The position numbers and the translations under genes were made by a program. Positions 17,456 through 26,462 of a DNA stretch of 62,829 nt are shown one piece after another. The DNA lies in contig NZ_JAQQTF010000017.1 of the NCBI RefSeq assembly GCF_028561275.1, forward strand, positions 1-62,829. Direction: 5' to 3'. The DNA comes from Aureisphaera galaxeae. GTDB taxonomy: Bacteria > Bacteroidota > Bacteroidia > Flavobacteriales > Flavobacteriaceae. Within the stretch, counting starts at the first letter, position 1. The number at the start of each line of letters is the position of its first letter. Below the pieces are notes generated by a model. The model was not told the DNA's origin. It searched no databases and saw nothing but the letters and a program-made list of their open reading frames with translations.

Positions 17456-19045
17456 ATGATGAAAAACACATTTAAATATATAGCATTGGCAGCAGTAGTT
17501 GCATTGGCAAGCTGTGAGCCCGAATTTGAAAATACTGTAACCGACGAAGGTTTCTACGATACTGGAAGCGCTAACCTTTCCAACTATGTAGCGGTAGGGA
17601 ATTCCCTAACGGCTGGATTTGCAGACGGAGCCCTTTACATTTCGGGTCAGAACAATTCTTACCCAAATATCATGGCGGGGCAGTTTGCCCTTGCAGGTGG
17701 AGGAGCTTTTACGCAACCCCTTATGGACGATGATTTAGGAGGTTTACTATTAGGGGGAACCCCAGTAGCGGCTAACCGTTTTGTATTGTCTACCGATGCC
17801 AACGGAAATCCTTTTCCAGCGGTATTGGAAGGAAACCCAACCACAGATGTAACCACAAGTGCTGCGGGACCCTACAACAACATGGGAGTTCCTGGAGCGA
17901 AGAGTTATCATTTGGTTGCTCCTGGTTATGGAGATGCTTCTGGAATTTTGGCGGGAACTGCCAATCCTTACTTCGCACGTATGGCAACAAGCGCAGGTAC
18001 GACCGTAGCAGGAGATGCTGCAGCATTGAGTCCCTCCTTCTTTAGCCTTTGGATTGGTAACAACGATATTTTGGGATATGCTACATCCGGTGGTTCTGGA
18101 GTAGACCAAACAGGAAATTTAGATCCAACGACCTATGGCGGAAATGATATTACGGACCCTAACGTATTTGGAGCTTCCTATACGGCTGTATTGGATGCAT
18201 TGATGGTTGGAGGAGCCGAAGGAATCGTTATTAACCTTCCAGACGTAACTTCCATCCCGTTCTTTACAACCGTACCGGCTGCGGCCTTGGATCCGACAAA
18301 TCCAGATTTCGGACCTCAGATCCCAACCTTGAATGCCACATATGGTTTATTGAACCAAGCATTTGCTTTCTTAGGGGTGCCAGAGCGTTCTATTCAGTTC
18401 TCTACAAACGCTGCTAGTACAGTGGTGATTAATGATGATTCTTTAACGAATATCAGTGCTGAGTTAACCCAAACATTAGCCGCTGGTGGATTGGACTTGC
18501 CTACGGCAACCATTTTCGGATTGCAGTACGGACAGGCCCGTCAAGCTACCGAAAACGACCTTATGGTATTGACCAGTGCTTCTGTGATCGGACAGTTGAA
18601 TGCCGATCGTATGGCCGAGCTAATGGCTTTAGGATTGCCTCAGGCAGACGCTGCCCAGCTTTCAGTTAACGGAATTACATATCCAATGGAAGACCAGTGG
18701 GTGTTGAGTACGAGCGAGCAAGCAAGTGTAGCAACTGCTGCAGCTGCTTACAATGCCACCATCGAAGCATTAGCAGCCGCTAGAAACCTTATTCTTATCG
18801 ATGCTAAAGGAGAATTGGCTCAGGTAGCCAGTACTGGGATTCCTTACAACGGAGGATTACTTACCGATACTTTTGTAACCGGTGGCGCCTTCTCATTGGA
18901 TGGAGTTCACCCAACAGGACGCGGATATGCCTATGTTGCCAACCTTGCCATAGAAGCAATCAATAGAAAATACAGTGCTAATATTCCAACAGTAGATATA
19001 GGAAACTATCCTACGGTTCAGGTACACAATAACGGAGGTAACTAA
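17456..19045 (+). CDS. SGNH/GDSL-family hydrolase lipoprotein
   Basis: 529 residues. The signal peptide ends in the lipobox ALAS-Cys20. Block I reads AVGNSLTAG with Ser50 in place of the usual GDSL (Asp to Asn), block III contains SLWIGNNDILGYA (GxND) and the C-terminal block V is SLDGVHPTGRGYA with the catalytic Asp and His. It is therefore a lipid-anchored esterase or lipase of the SGNH superfamily, longer than single-domain members. It follows the FadL-type porin by 12 bases, consistent with a two-gene lipid utilisation unit. A second ATG at 17459 could equally be the start. A terminator follows. Confidence 0.9.
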   Translation: MMKNTFKYIALAAVVALASCEPEFENTVTDEGFYDTGSANLSNYVAVGNSLTAGFADGALYISGQNNSYPNIMAGQFALAGGGAFTQPLMDDDLGGLLLGGTPVAANRFVLSTDANGNPFPAVLEGNPTTDVTTSAAGPYNNMGVPGAKSYHLVAPGYGDASGILAGTANPYFARMATSAGTTVAGDAAALSPSFFSLWIGNNDILGYATSGGSGVDQTGNLDPTTYGGNDITDPNVFGASYTAVLDALMVGGAEGIVINLPDVTSIPFFTTVPAAALDPTNPDFGPQIPTLNATYGLLNQAFAFLGVPERSIQFSTNAASTVVINDDSLTNISAELTQTLAAGGLDLPTATIFGLQYGQARQATENDLMVLTSASVIGQLNADRMAELMALGLPQADAAQLSVNGITYPMEDQWVLSTSEQASVATAAAAYNATIEALAAARNLILIDAKGELAQVASTGIPYNGGLLTDTFVTGGAFSLDGVHPTGRGYAYVANLAIEAINRKYSANIPTVDIGNYPTVQVHNNGGN

Positions 19046-19069
19046 GTTACTTTCATTCAACAAGAGATA

Positions 19070-19102
19070 AAAAGCGCTTTCCGTAGGAAGGCGCTTTTTT
19101 AT
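19070..19102 (+). terminator. Rho-independent terminator after the FadL-SGNH pair
   Basis: A 13-bp stem (AAAAGCGCTTTCC / GGAAGGCGCTTTT, one T-G wobble) with a GTA loop and a T-run. Confidence 0.88.
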
Positions 19103-19144
19103 TGGAATGGCTTCTTTTCGCTATATTTATACAAACCGATTCTA

Positions 19145-19489
19145 ATGAAAACCCTTCTTAAAATCCTTCTCACCGCCGTAGCGGTAATGATCCTAGCCTA
19201 TGTACTTCCGGGAGTGGGAGTGGCCAGTTATGTATCTGCTTTAATTGTAGCCGTGGTCTTAGGATTACTGCGCGCCATTGTGAAACCCATTTTGGTAGTA
19301 CTTACCCTTCCCATTACCATTATTACTTTGGGATTGTTCCTGTTGGTCATCAATGCGGTGGTGGTACTTATTGCCGACTATTTTATTTCTGGCTTCACCG
19401 TAGATGGCATCCTTTGGGCACTGATCTTTAGTTTGTTGCTTTCCTTTCTGCAATCCATACTATATTCCATGTTGGAAAAGGAAAAATAA
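19145..19489 (+). CDS. Phage-holin-family (YvlD-like) membrane protein
   Basis: 114 residues, almost entirely hydrophobic, with four predicted helices and the conserved loop LLRAIVKPILVVLTLPITI that defines the phage_holin_4_2/YvlD family. Despite the family name these chromosomal proteins are not known to be lytic; in other bacteria YvlD has been linked to envelope stress. There are no phage genes around it. It stands between a terminator and the tig promoter and is probably a one-gene transcript. Confidence 0.88.
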   Translation: MKTLLKILLTAVAVMILAYVLPGVGVASYVSALIVAVVLGLLRAIVKPILVVLTLPITIITLGLFLLVINAVVVLIADYFISGFTVDGILWALIFSLLLSFLQSILYSMLEKEK

Positions 19490-19518
19490 ACCCTTGAATT
19501 TCAGTTTTTAAAAGCTTG

Positions 19519-19546
19519 TTGACTTCTTGGAAAAGTTGTACTTTTG
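19519..19546 (+). promoter_or_regulatory. Promoter of tig
   Basis: TTG at 19519-19521 (another at 19516), a 17-base spacer and TACTTTTG at 19539-19546, an exact Bacteroidota TTG-N17-TAnnTTTG promoter. It lies 39 bases before the tig ATG. This also rules out an upstream TTG start inside the box. Confidence 0.75.
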
Positions 19547-19585
19547 CACCCTCTAAAAGAAGAGGTCAAATTTTTTTCAAGACGT

Positions 19586-20905
19586 ATGAATATTACAAAA
19601 ACAGACATCGATAGCTTAAATGCGGTGATTACCGTAGAAATTTCGAAGGAGGACTATTCCAAAAAGGTGGATGATGTTCTTAATAACTACCGAAAAAATG
19701 CCAACATTCCCGGTTTCAGAAAAGGACATGTTCCTATGGGGATGGTGCGTAAGCAGTATGGACAAGCTGTGTTGGTGGAAGAGGTGAATAAATTGCTTCA
19801 AGAGAACCTTCACAAGTTTTTGACCGAAGAAAAATTGGATGTACTTGGAAACCCACTTCCAAAGAATGAAGCCGATATCGATTGGGATGCTGGCGACTTC
19901 GCTTTCGAATTCGAATTGGGACTTGCCCCAGAATTCGACGTAGATGTGAAGAAAAAGGCTGTTACCCAATACAAAGTGGTGGCCGATGACGAGATGATCA
20001 ACAATCAGGTGAAAACCATCCAAAAACAATACGGAAAGTTGATCTCCAAGGATGAAGTAGCGGCAGATGATGAGATTACCGGAACCTTTACTTCCACCGA
20101 AAAGGAGATGGAAAACAAAACGACTTTTGGTACCGATGTAATCAAAGGAAAGCGTCAATTGAACGCCTTGATTGGTTCTAAAGTAGGAGATGAAGTTAAA
20201 TTGAAAACCAAAGGGTTGTTCAAGGAAGAACATGATAACCAGAGATTCCTAGGAGTTTCTCATGAGGAAGCACATGGTTTGGAAATTGAAGTAACCTTGA
20301 AAATTGAAGAGGTGAACAGCCGTGAGTTGGCCGAGTTGAACCAGGAATTGTTTGATAAGTTGTTCGGGGAAGGGATTGTTACTTCCGAAGATCAACTAAA
20401 AGAAAAGATCAAAGAAGATGCAGAGCGTCAATTCGAGCAGCAGAGCGATCAGAAACTACTGAACGATGTTGTAGATTCTTTGATTGAGAATACCAAGTTC
20501 GATCTTCCATCTGAATTCTTGACCCGTTGGATCAAAGTTTCAGGAGAAAAGGTATTGAGTGAGGATGAAGCGAAGGAAGAGTTCGAAAGAAGTGAAAAAG
20601 GACTGCGTTACCAATTGATCGAAGGCAAACTGCGTACCGAGAACAATCTACAGGTTACTTTCGAAGAGTTGAAGGAGTACGCCTCTAATATGATTAAAGC
20701 GCAAATGGCTCAGTTTGGCCAAATGAACCCCACCGAAGAAGAAGTGGAAGGTATTGTAGCTCGTATCATGGGCAATCAGGATGAGGTAAAACGTATTTCC
20801 GAGCAGTTAGGGACCAACAAAATGCTTCAGTTTTTTAAGGAAAACGCAAAATTGAAGACTAAGGAAGTCACCTATGACAAATTCATTAAAGAAGCCTACG
20901 CTTAA
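19586..20905 (+). CDS. tig: Trigger factor
   Basis: 439 residues from ATG 19586, which yields the usual N-terminus MNITKTDIDSLNAVITVEI; a longer reading from TTG 19544 would start inside the promoter. The ribosome-binding signature GFRKGHVPMGMVRKQYG is present near residue 40. The central region (about 150-250) would hold the peptidyl-prolyl isomerase-like domain but is weakly conserved, as is usual in Bacteroidota; the C-terminal half is the helical chaperone arm. The protein binds nascent chains at the ribosome exit tunnel. It is followed by clpP and clpX, the same order as in E. coli. Confidence 0.95.
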   Translation: MNITKTDIDSLNAVITVEISKEDYSKKVDDVLNNYRKNANIPGFRKGHVPMGMVRKQYGQAVLVEEVNKLLQENLHKFLTEEKLDVLGNPLPKNEADIDWDAGDFAFEFELGLAPEFDVDVKKKAVTQYKVVADDEMINNQVKTIQKQYGKLISKDEVAADDEITGTFTSTEKEMENKTTFGTDVIKGKRQLNALIGSKVGDEVKLKTKGLFKEEHDNQRFLGVSHEEAHGLEIEVTLKIEEVNSRELAELNQELFDKLFGEGIVTSEDQLKEKIKEDAERQFEQQSDQKLLNDVVDSLIENTKFDLPSEFLTRWIKVSGEKVLSEDEAKEEFERSEKGLRYQLIEGKLRTENNLQVTFEELKEYASNMIKAQMAQFGQMNPTEEEVEGIVARIMGNQDEVKRISEQLGTNKMLQFFKENAKLKTKEVTYDKFIKEAYA

Positions 20906-20932
20906 ATGAGCGATAAAATAGTTATCTTTAGG

Positions 20933-20966
20933 GCGTTGAATGGGTGCATTCAACGCTTTTTGTTTT
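20933..20966 (+). terminator. Perfect hairpin terminator between tig and clpP
   Basis: A 10-bp perfect stem GCGTTGAATG/CATTCAACGC with loop GGTG and TTTTTGTTTT after it. It ends 24 bases before the clpP ATG. TATCTTTA at 20923-20930 just upstream resembles a -7 box, so the hairpin could alternatively sit in the clpP leader. Confidence 0.8.
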
Positions 20967-20990
20967 AGAAAAATAGATATAAAAAACTAT

Positions 20991-21665
20991 ATGAACTACG
21001 AAAAAGAGTTTAAAGACTTTGCAATTAAGGATCAAGGCATTAGTAGCACGTACTATGATCAGATCGTGAGTAGCATGTATCCTGTGGGCTTAACCCCAAA
21101 TATTATTGAAGAACGCCAGATGAATATCGCCATCTTTGATGTATTCTCAAGGCTAATGATGGACAGAATTATCTTTTTGGGTACCGGAATAAACGATCAG
21201 GTGGCCAATATTGTACAAGCACAATTGTTGTTTTTGGAAAGCGTAGATGCTTCCAAGGACATTCAGATATATATCAATTCCCCCGGAGGTAGTGTGTATG
21301 CCGGACTAGGTATTTACGACACCATGCAGTTCATTAAACCCGATGTAGCAACCATTTGTACTGGAATGGCAGCTTCTATGGGAGCAGTGCTTTTATGTGC
21401 TGGAGAAAAAGGCAAGCGAAGCGGACTACCGCATTCCCGCGTTATGATTCACCAACCCCTAGGAGGAGCTCAGGGACAAGCGAGCGATATAGAAATTACA
21501 GCACGCGAAATCCTCACCCTGAAAGACGAATTATATCAAATTATTGCAAAACACAGTGGACAAACCTTCGAGAAAGTCTATGAAGACAGTGATCGTGATT
21601 ACTGGATGAAGGCAGACAAAGCCCTTGAATACGGAATGATTGACGAAATATTGTCACGAGGATAA
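20991..21665 (+). CDS. clpP: ATP-dependent Clp protease proteolytic subunit
   Basis: 224 residues from ATG 20991; an in-frame upstream start would translate through the terminator hairpin and is rejected. The catalytic Ser129 lies in TGMAASMGA and His154 in [10 protein letters not shown]; the Asp follows in the C-terminal part. [18 protein letters not shown] is the oxyanion/substrate strand. ClpP forms two stacked heptamers and degrades substrates delivered by ClpX, encoded 22 bases downstream. Length is normal for the family. Confidence 0.97.
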   Translation: MNYEKEFKDFAIKDQGISSTYYDQIVSSMYPVGLTPNIIEERQMNIAIFDVFSRLMMDRIIFLGTGINDQVANIVQAQLLFLESVDASKDIQIYINSPGGSVYAGLGIYDTMQFIKPDVATICTGMAASMGAVLLCAGEKGKRSGLPHSRVMIHQPLGGAQGQASDIEITAREILTLKDELYQIIAKHSGQTFEKVYEDSDRDYWMKADKALEYGMIDEILSRG

Positions 21666-21687
21666 CACCCCCTAAAAGTGTAAGGTT

Positions 21688-22920
21688 ATGGCAAAAGAAG
21701 ATTTAGAATGTTCGTTTTGTGGTCGTAAAAAAGCCGAAACCAACCTATTGATCGCTGGGCTCGATGCCCATATCTGTGATCGTTGTATAGAACAAGCCCA
21801 TGGTATTGTGGTAGAAGAAGCATTGCACTCTACCAATACCGAGCTTACAAAAGAAATGATGCTGAAGAAGCCAAAAGCCATCAAGGAGTTTTTGGACGAT
21901 TACATCATTGGGCAAGAATATACCAAAAAAGTGATGTCGGTAGCGGTCTATAACCACTACAAGCGTTTGCTTCAACCCAAAACCGACGACGACATTGAAA
22001 TCCAAAAAAGTAATATTGTAATTGTTGGGCAAACTGGAACCGGGAAGACCCTTATGGCGAAGACTGTAGCCCGTATGCTCAATGTTCCGTTGGCCATTGT
22101 AGATGCGACGGTACTTACCGAAGCAGGATATGTGGGAGAAGATGTAGAGAGCATCTTGACCCGATTATTGCAAGCGGCCGATTACAATGTGGAGAAGGCG
22201 CAAAACGGGATTGTTTTTATTGATGAAATCGATAAGATTGCCCGTAAGAGCGACAACCCTTCCATTACCCGTGATGTAAGTGGTGAAGGGGTACAGCAAG
22301 CCTTACTGAAGCTATTGGAAGGAACCGTGGTAAATGTGCCGCCTAAAGGGGGAAGAAAACACCCAGATCAGAAATTTATCGAGGTAAATACCGAAAACAT
22401 CCTTTTCATTGCTGGAGGAGCATTCGATGGAATTGAACGCCATATCTCCAAACGATTGAATATGCAAGCGGTTGGTTTCAGCGCTTCCAAAAGTGATGAT
22501 ACAAGAGAGCGCGATAATCTTTTGAAATACATCATCCCGAAGGATTTGAAGGATTACGGTCTTATTCCCGAAATCATCGGAAGGCTACCCGTACTTACGT
22601 ATATGAATCCTTTGGACAAAGGTACCTTGCGAGCCATTCTTACAGAGCCAAAGAACGCCATCATCAAACAGTACAAGAAACTGTTCGAAATGGATGAGAT
22701 TGACTTTGTAATTACGGAAGAAGCATTGGATTTCATCGTTTCCCAGGCCATAGTATACAAACTTGGGGCACGAGGGCTCCGTTCACTTTGTGAAGCCGTT
22801 CTTACCGACGCCATGTATGAACTGCCGAGTACCAACGACAAGAAGTTGCACGTTACGATGGAATACGCTCAGGAGAAACTGAATAAGTCTACGATTAAAA
22901 AGTTGAAGGCCGTTTCCTAA
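21688..22920 (+). CDS. clpX: ATP-dependent protease ATP-binding subunit ClpX
   Basis: 410 residues. The N-terminal zinc-binding domain has four cysteines (8, 11, 30, 33) in CSFC...CDRC. The AAA+ module has Walker A GQTGTGKT (114-121), Walker [10 protein letters not shown] and the family motif RHPDQK-like GRKHPDQKF. ClpX unfolds substrates and threads them into ClpP. The gene follows clpP by 22 bases and ends at a strong bidirectional terminator. Confidence 0.98.
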   Translation: MAKEDLECSFCGRKKAETNLLIAGLDAHICDRCIEQAHGIVVEEALHSTNTELTKEMMLKKPKAIKEFLDDYIIGQEYTKKVMSVAVYNHYKRLLQPKTDDDIEIQKSNIVIVGQTGTGKTLMAKTVARMLNVPLAIVDATVLTEAGYVGEDVESILTRLLQAADYNVEKAQNGIVFIDEIDKIARKSDNPSITRDVSGEGVQQALLKLLEGTVVNVPPKGGRKHPDQKFIEVNTENILFIAGGAFDGIERHISKRLNMQAVGFSASKSDDTRERDNLLKYIIPKDLKDYGLIPEIIGRLPVLTYMNPLDKGTLRAILTEPKNAIIKQYKKLFEMDEIDFVITEEALDFIVSQAIVYKLGARGLRSLCEAVLTDAMYELPSTNDKKLHVTMEYAQEKLNKSTIKKLKAVS

Positions 22921-22944
22921 ACCGCTTTCAAAGATATACGCATA

Positions 22945-22984
22945 AAAAAAAGCCTCTTCGATCCTAAGATCTAGAGGCTTTTTT
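22945..22984. terminator. Bidirectional terminator after clpX
   Basis: Stem AAGCCTCT (22950-22957) / AGAGGCTT (22973-22980), with A-run before and T-run after, between the convergent clpX (+) and the small lipoprotein gene (-). Confidence 0.85.
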
Positions 22985-23012
22985 CACTTAAACTTAACCT
23001 AAATAATAATCT

Positions 23013-23207
23013 TTAAGGAGTGGCCAAAACTGTCTTTGGCTTTTTGTTTGCAATCTTTTGTTGCATTAACTCCTTTTTGTTCTTTAATGTGTAACCTGAC
23101 ACTGATTCATCGTTGTTTACTTTCATTGTAGTAGCACAAGAGGTTAAAGAACCAGATACGAATGCTATCAGTAAGAAGGTTACTAGTATGTTTTTTGCTC
23201 TTTTCAT
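23013..23207 (-). CDS. Small lipoprotein, unknown function
   Basis: 64 residues from ATG 23207: MKRAKNILVTFLLIAFVSG, then the lipobox-like SLTSC. After the cysteine the mature part is only about 40 residues, basic and polar (ATTMKVNNDES and ELMQQKIANKKPKTV). An ATG 30 bases further upstream is possible but would add ten residues ahead of the basic n-region; the promoter at 23235-23265 predicts transcription from about 23228, so the internal ATG is preferred. No family is recognised. Confidence 0.7.
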   Translation of the reverse strand: MKRAKNILVTFLLIAFVSGSLTSCATTMKVNNDESVSGYTLKNKKELMQQKIANKKPKTVLATP

Positions 23208-23234
23208 TACAGCCCCAATTGTAATTTGATAGTT

Positions 23235-23265
23235 CAAACGTATTGAGTAAGAAAAATACTACCAA
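23235..23265 (-). promoter_or_regulatory. Promoter of the small lipoprotein gene
   Basis: On the minus strand: TTG (complement of 23263-23265), a 20-base spacer and TACGTTTG (complement of 23235-23242), an exact consensus match, 27 bases ahead of the ATG at 23207. Confidence 0.7.
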
Positions 23266-23406
23266 AACTTTTAGGTGAAGTCGTAGGAAAATTCGTTAAA
23301 ATGCACAAAAAAATGGGATGCTCGATAAAGTGTTTATTATCATCGACTTATGACGCTTTCTTAATCGAATTTATATGCTTTTAATCGATGTTTGCAGAAT
23401 ACCCTT

Positions 23407-24921
23407 CTACTTATTTAGGTTGAGAAGTTCTTCCAAATAGTCACGTGTATTGGAAAGTCGAGGCACTTTATGCTGTCCCCCCAACTTATCTTTCTCCTTC
23501 AACCAATCGTAGAAGAGTCGTTCGCGACCACAATGGATGGTAGGTGCATTTAGGGTAGTGTTATTGTAGCGCTTGGCTTCGTAATCGCTATTTACTTCCT
23601 GCAAGGAACGATCGAGCAGTTGTGTGAATTTGGAGAAGTCTTTAGGAGGGGTCTTAAACTCGATAATCCATTCATGTGCCCCCTTCTCCCTTCCGTTCAT
23701 ATATATAGGAGCCGCCGTGTAGTCCACAATTTCAGATTGGGTGAGTTGGGTGGTTTTCTTCAAGGCGGCTTCGGCGTTTTCAATAATGAGCTCTTCACCG
23801 AAGGCATTGATATGGTGTTTGGTCCTTCCGGTTACCTTAATACGATAGGGGTTGGTAGAAGTAAAGCGAACCGTATCTCCAATCTTATAGCGCCACAGTC
23901 CCGCATTGGTAGTGATGACAATGGCATAATTTTTTCCAACTTCAACCTCAGACAGCGGAATGATCTTCTCGCTAGGGGTTCCATAGGAGTCCATAGGGAT
24001 GAATTCGTAAAAGATTCCATAGTCGAGCATCAGGAGAAGTTCTTTATTGGCATTTCTATCCTGTATGGCGAAGAAACCTTCGGAAGCATTATAGATTTCA
24101 TAATAGCGGAAATTCTCCTTCGGAAATAACTTATTGTATTGATCGATATAGGGGTCGAAGCTTACACCCCCATGGAAATACACCTCCAAGTTGGGCCAAA
24201 TTTCGAAGATATGCTCCTTTCCGGTCGTTTCCAGTACATTGTTCAGTAGCACCAACATCCAAGAGGGTACACCTGCCAAACTCGTCACATTCTCGTTAAT
24301 AGTTTCGTCTACAATGGCCTGCATTTTGGTTTCCCAGTCGGCCATGAGGGATATTTCATTGCTAGGTGTGCTGCTGAATTCTGCCCAGAAAGGCATATTG
24401 TCGATAAGAATGGCAGAAAGATCCCCAAAGGCTGTTCCGTTTTCTTTGTACAACTCCTTACTTCCTCCCAAACGCAAACCTTTACCCACAAACAATTGGG
24501 CATCGGGATTATTATTAAGGTACATGCATAAGAGATCCTTACTAGCTGCATAATGGCAATCTTCTAAGGATTCCTCGCTCACTGGAATAAACTTGCTCTT
24601 CGCATTGGTAGTTCCACTGGATTTGGCAAACCATTTAATAGGCTTGTGCCAAAAAATATTGGCCTCACCACATCGGGAACGTTCGATATCCGGTTCAATA
24701 TCCTCGTATTGACTAATGGGAATACGATCTGCAAACTCCCTATAAGAGCGTATGGAAGAAAAGTCATACCTCTTCCCATACTCGGTACCCTTCGCCTGTT
24801 GAAGCAAATATTGCAACAGTTCCTCCTGCACTTCTATAGGATACTTTAAGAAAAGCTCAATTTGGTGGAAGCGCTTCTTAAGGAACCAAGAGGCAATGGA
24901 ATTAACGAGTGGAATTGGCAT
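23407..24921 (-). CDS. GH3-family acyl-adenylate/amide-forming enzyme
   Basis: 504 residues matching the GH3 family of the acyl-adenylating superfamily. The phosphate-binding loop reads FAKSSGTTNAKSKFIPVS (near residue 105), followed by EIYNASEGFFAIQD and the motif WRYKIGDTVRFTS with the conserved Tyr/Asp. Plant GH3 enzymes join amino acids to hormones; the bacterial homologues, common in Bacteroidota, have no settled substrate. Cytoplasmic, no signal peptide. It is divergent from the DUF2797 gene (45-base gap). Confidence 0.9.
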   Translation of the reverse strand: MPIPLVNSIASWFLKKRFHQIELFLKYPIEVQEELLQYLLQQAKGTEYGKRYDFSSIRSYREFADRIPISQYEDIEPDIERSRCGEANIFWHKPIKWFAKSSGTTNAKSKFIPVSEESLEDCHYAASKDLLCMYLNNNPDAQLFVGKGLRLGGSKELYKENGTAFGDLSAILIDNMPFWAEFSSTPSNEISLMADWETKMQAIVDETINENVTSLAGVPSWMLVLLNNVLETTGKEHIFEIWPNLEVYFHGGVSFDPYIDQYNKLFPKENFRYYEIYNASEGFFAIQDRNANKELLLMLDYGIFYEFIPMDSYGTPSEKIIPLSEVEVGKNYAIVITTNAGLWRYKIGDTVRFTSTNPYRIKVTGRTKHHINAFGEELIIENAEAALKKTTQLTQSEIVDYTAAPIYMNGREKGAHEWIIEFKTPPKDFSKFTQLLDRSLQEVNSDYEAKRYNNTTLNAPTIHCGRERLFYDWLKEKDKLGGQHKVPRLSNTRDYLEELLNLNK

Positions 24922-24966
24922 GATTTTGACCTATCTTTACAAAGTAAAAATAACAATTTTAATAGA

Positions 24967-25764
24967 ATGAGCTACGAAGGTGTCCTAACGAAAATGCAGA
25001 CCGAAAATGGCAGCCCCATACAGTATTATTTGGTGTTCGATAATGATTTCATGAATATGAATCAGTTACTCGGTAAAAAGATTACCATGGCCTTCGTGGG
25101 CTTCGAATGCCTAAATTGCCGATTGAACAAGAAGATCTTCCGCCAAGGTTTCTGTTACGATTGTTTTTACGAAATTCCACAGGCCGCCGACTGGATCATG
25201 CGACCAGAACTGAGCAAGGCCCATTTGGGGCAGGAAGATCGCGATTTGGAATATGAGAAACAGGTGCAGCTCCAGCCGCATATAGTATACTTAGCCAATA
25301 GTAGCAATGTAAAAGTAGGAGTCACTAGAAAGAGTCAGGTGCCTACCCGATGGATCGATCAAGGGGCACACGAAGCCATAGAAATTGCCGAAGTACCCAA
25401 TCGATATTTAGCGGGTATTACCGAAGTCGCCCTAAAGGACCATGTAAGCGATAAGACCAATTGGCGTAAAATGCTGAAGAACGAGATCGAAGATATAGAT
25501 TTGGTGGAATGGCGCTCTAAGTTGAAAGATTTCATTCCGGAAGAGGTGACGGACTATTTCCTAGAACAAAACGGGGAAACCCATCTCGAATTTCCGGTCA
25601 ATGGCTATCCTGAAAAACCCAAAAGCCTCAATCTTGATAAAACACCGGAATACACAGGCGTATTGAAAGGAATAAAAGGACAATACCTCATTTTTGAAGA
25701 CGATACTGTTTTCAACGTACGTGCCAACGAAGGTTACAAGGTCGCCTTCACTGTAAATGCCTAA
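24967..25764 (+). CDS. DUF2797 domain protein
   Basis: 265 residues from ATG 24967 (MSYEGVLTKMQ). In-frame codons further upstream run into the divergent GH3 gene, so the later start is preferred. Two Cys pairs, CLNC and CYDC (in FECLNCRLNKK and GFCYDCFYEIP), probably bind zinc. The middle has HIVYLANSSNVKVGVTRKSQVPTRWIDQGA, which resembles a GIY-YIG-like core seen in DUF2797 proteins. No enzymatic function is known. It converges on the LysE gene with abutting stop codons (25764/25765). Confidence 0.85.
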   Translation: MSYEGVLTKMQTENGSPIQYYLVFDNDFMNMNQLLGKKITMAFVGFECLNCRLNKKIFRQGFCYDCFYEIPQAADWIMRPELSKAHLGQEDRDLEYEKQVQLQPHIVYLANSSNVKVGVTRKSQVPTRWIDQGAHEAIEIAEVPNRYLAGITEVALKDHVSDKTNWRKMLKNEIEDIDLVEWRSKLKDFIPEEVTDYFLEQNGETHLEFPVNGYPEKPKSLNLDKTPEYTGVLKGIKGQYLIFEDDTVFNVRANEGYKVAFTVNA

Positions 25765-26397
25765 TTACTGAAGATAATAGCGCACCATTTGCGCAAAGGA
25801 GATGAGAATAAGGCTAATGCCTATAATTCGGTAGAACTTGGTTTTGTCTCCTTTCTTCTTGTTTTTGAATTTATCACTCAATTTTCCATAGAAGAACAGG
25901 GTCAATACTTTACCCATAAAGACACCCGTAAAGAACAATAGTAGCATATTGGTAGGGCTCATGTCCGAAATTTCCAAAAAATGGCTTTTAGCTATCGATA
26001 TGGCAAGAATCCAGTATAATAAAACAGGCGGATTAATGAAAGAAAGGAAAAATCCGATTAAGAATCGGGAATAGGTAATTTCCTTATTTGGATTTGCTTT
26101 AATGGAAACCTTTAGCTTTTTAGGTGTTAAGAAGTACAGTCCTATAATAAACAACAGGACCATGAACGTAATCTGCACCCATTGGTTCATTTCAAAAAAA
26201 TCACTGAATACCATGCTATAGTTCAGGGCAAAGAAGGCCAGGGCAACTTCGCCCACCCCCGCACCATAGGCTACCTTCATGCCATGGGATAATGAATGTT
26301 TGGAAGTGGCACTTACCACGGCCAAATTGGAAGCTCCCAAAGGAATGGCTCCCAAAATGGAAAGCAATGTGCCAATAAGAAAGAATCCCAAAATCAT
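25765..26397 (-). CDS. LysE family transporter
   Basis: 210 residues with about six transmembrane helices. The N-terminus FLIGTLLSILGAIPLGASNLAVV carries the G-x-x-x-G-P/S-like loop of LysE/RhtB exporters, and the central part contains FLSFINPPVLLYWILA, the conserved NPP/NP motif. Family members export amino acids or small metabolites. The substrate cannot be deduced. Its stop abuts that of the convergent DUF2797 gene. Confidence 0.82.
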   Translation of the reverse strand: MILGFFLIGTLLSILGAIPLGASNLAVVSATSKHSLSHGMKVAYGAGVGEVALAFFALNYSMVFSDFFEMNQWVQITFMVLLFIIGLYFLTPKKLKVSIKANPNKEITYSRFLIGFFLSFINPPVLLYWILAISIAKSHFLEISDMSPTNMLLLFFTGVFMGKVLTLFFYGKLSDKFKNKKKGDKTKFYRIIGISLILISFAQMVRYYLQ

Positions 26398-26462
26398 GAC
26401 ACATTAGTGCCTCTGGGCTTGGAAAGCTTACGTCTGGGGGCGACAAAAAAATGTTAATTTGT

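Noticed and set aside
17750-18109. Minus-strand open frame inside the SGNH lipoprotein gene
   Set aside because: Low-complexity shadow of a clear lipoprotein-hydrolase gene.
19145-19489. Holin-family protein as a sign of a prophage
   Set aside because: No other phage genes nearby; the family is common as an ordinary chromosomal membrane protein.
19544-19585. Longer trigger factor from TTG 19544
   Set aside because: The TTG overlaps the -7 promoter box; ATG 19586 gives the family N-terminus.
20940-20990. Longer ClpP start before ATG 20991
   Set aside because: It would translate through a perfect terminator hairpin.
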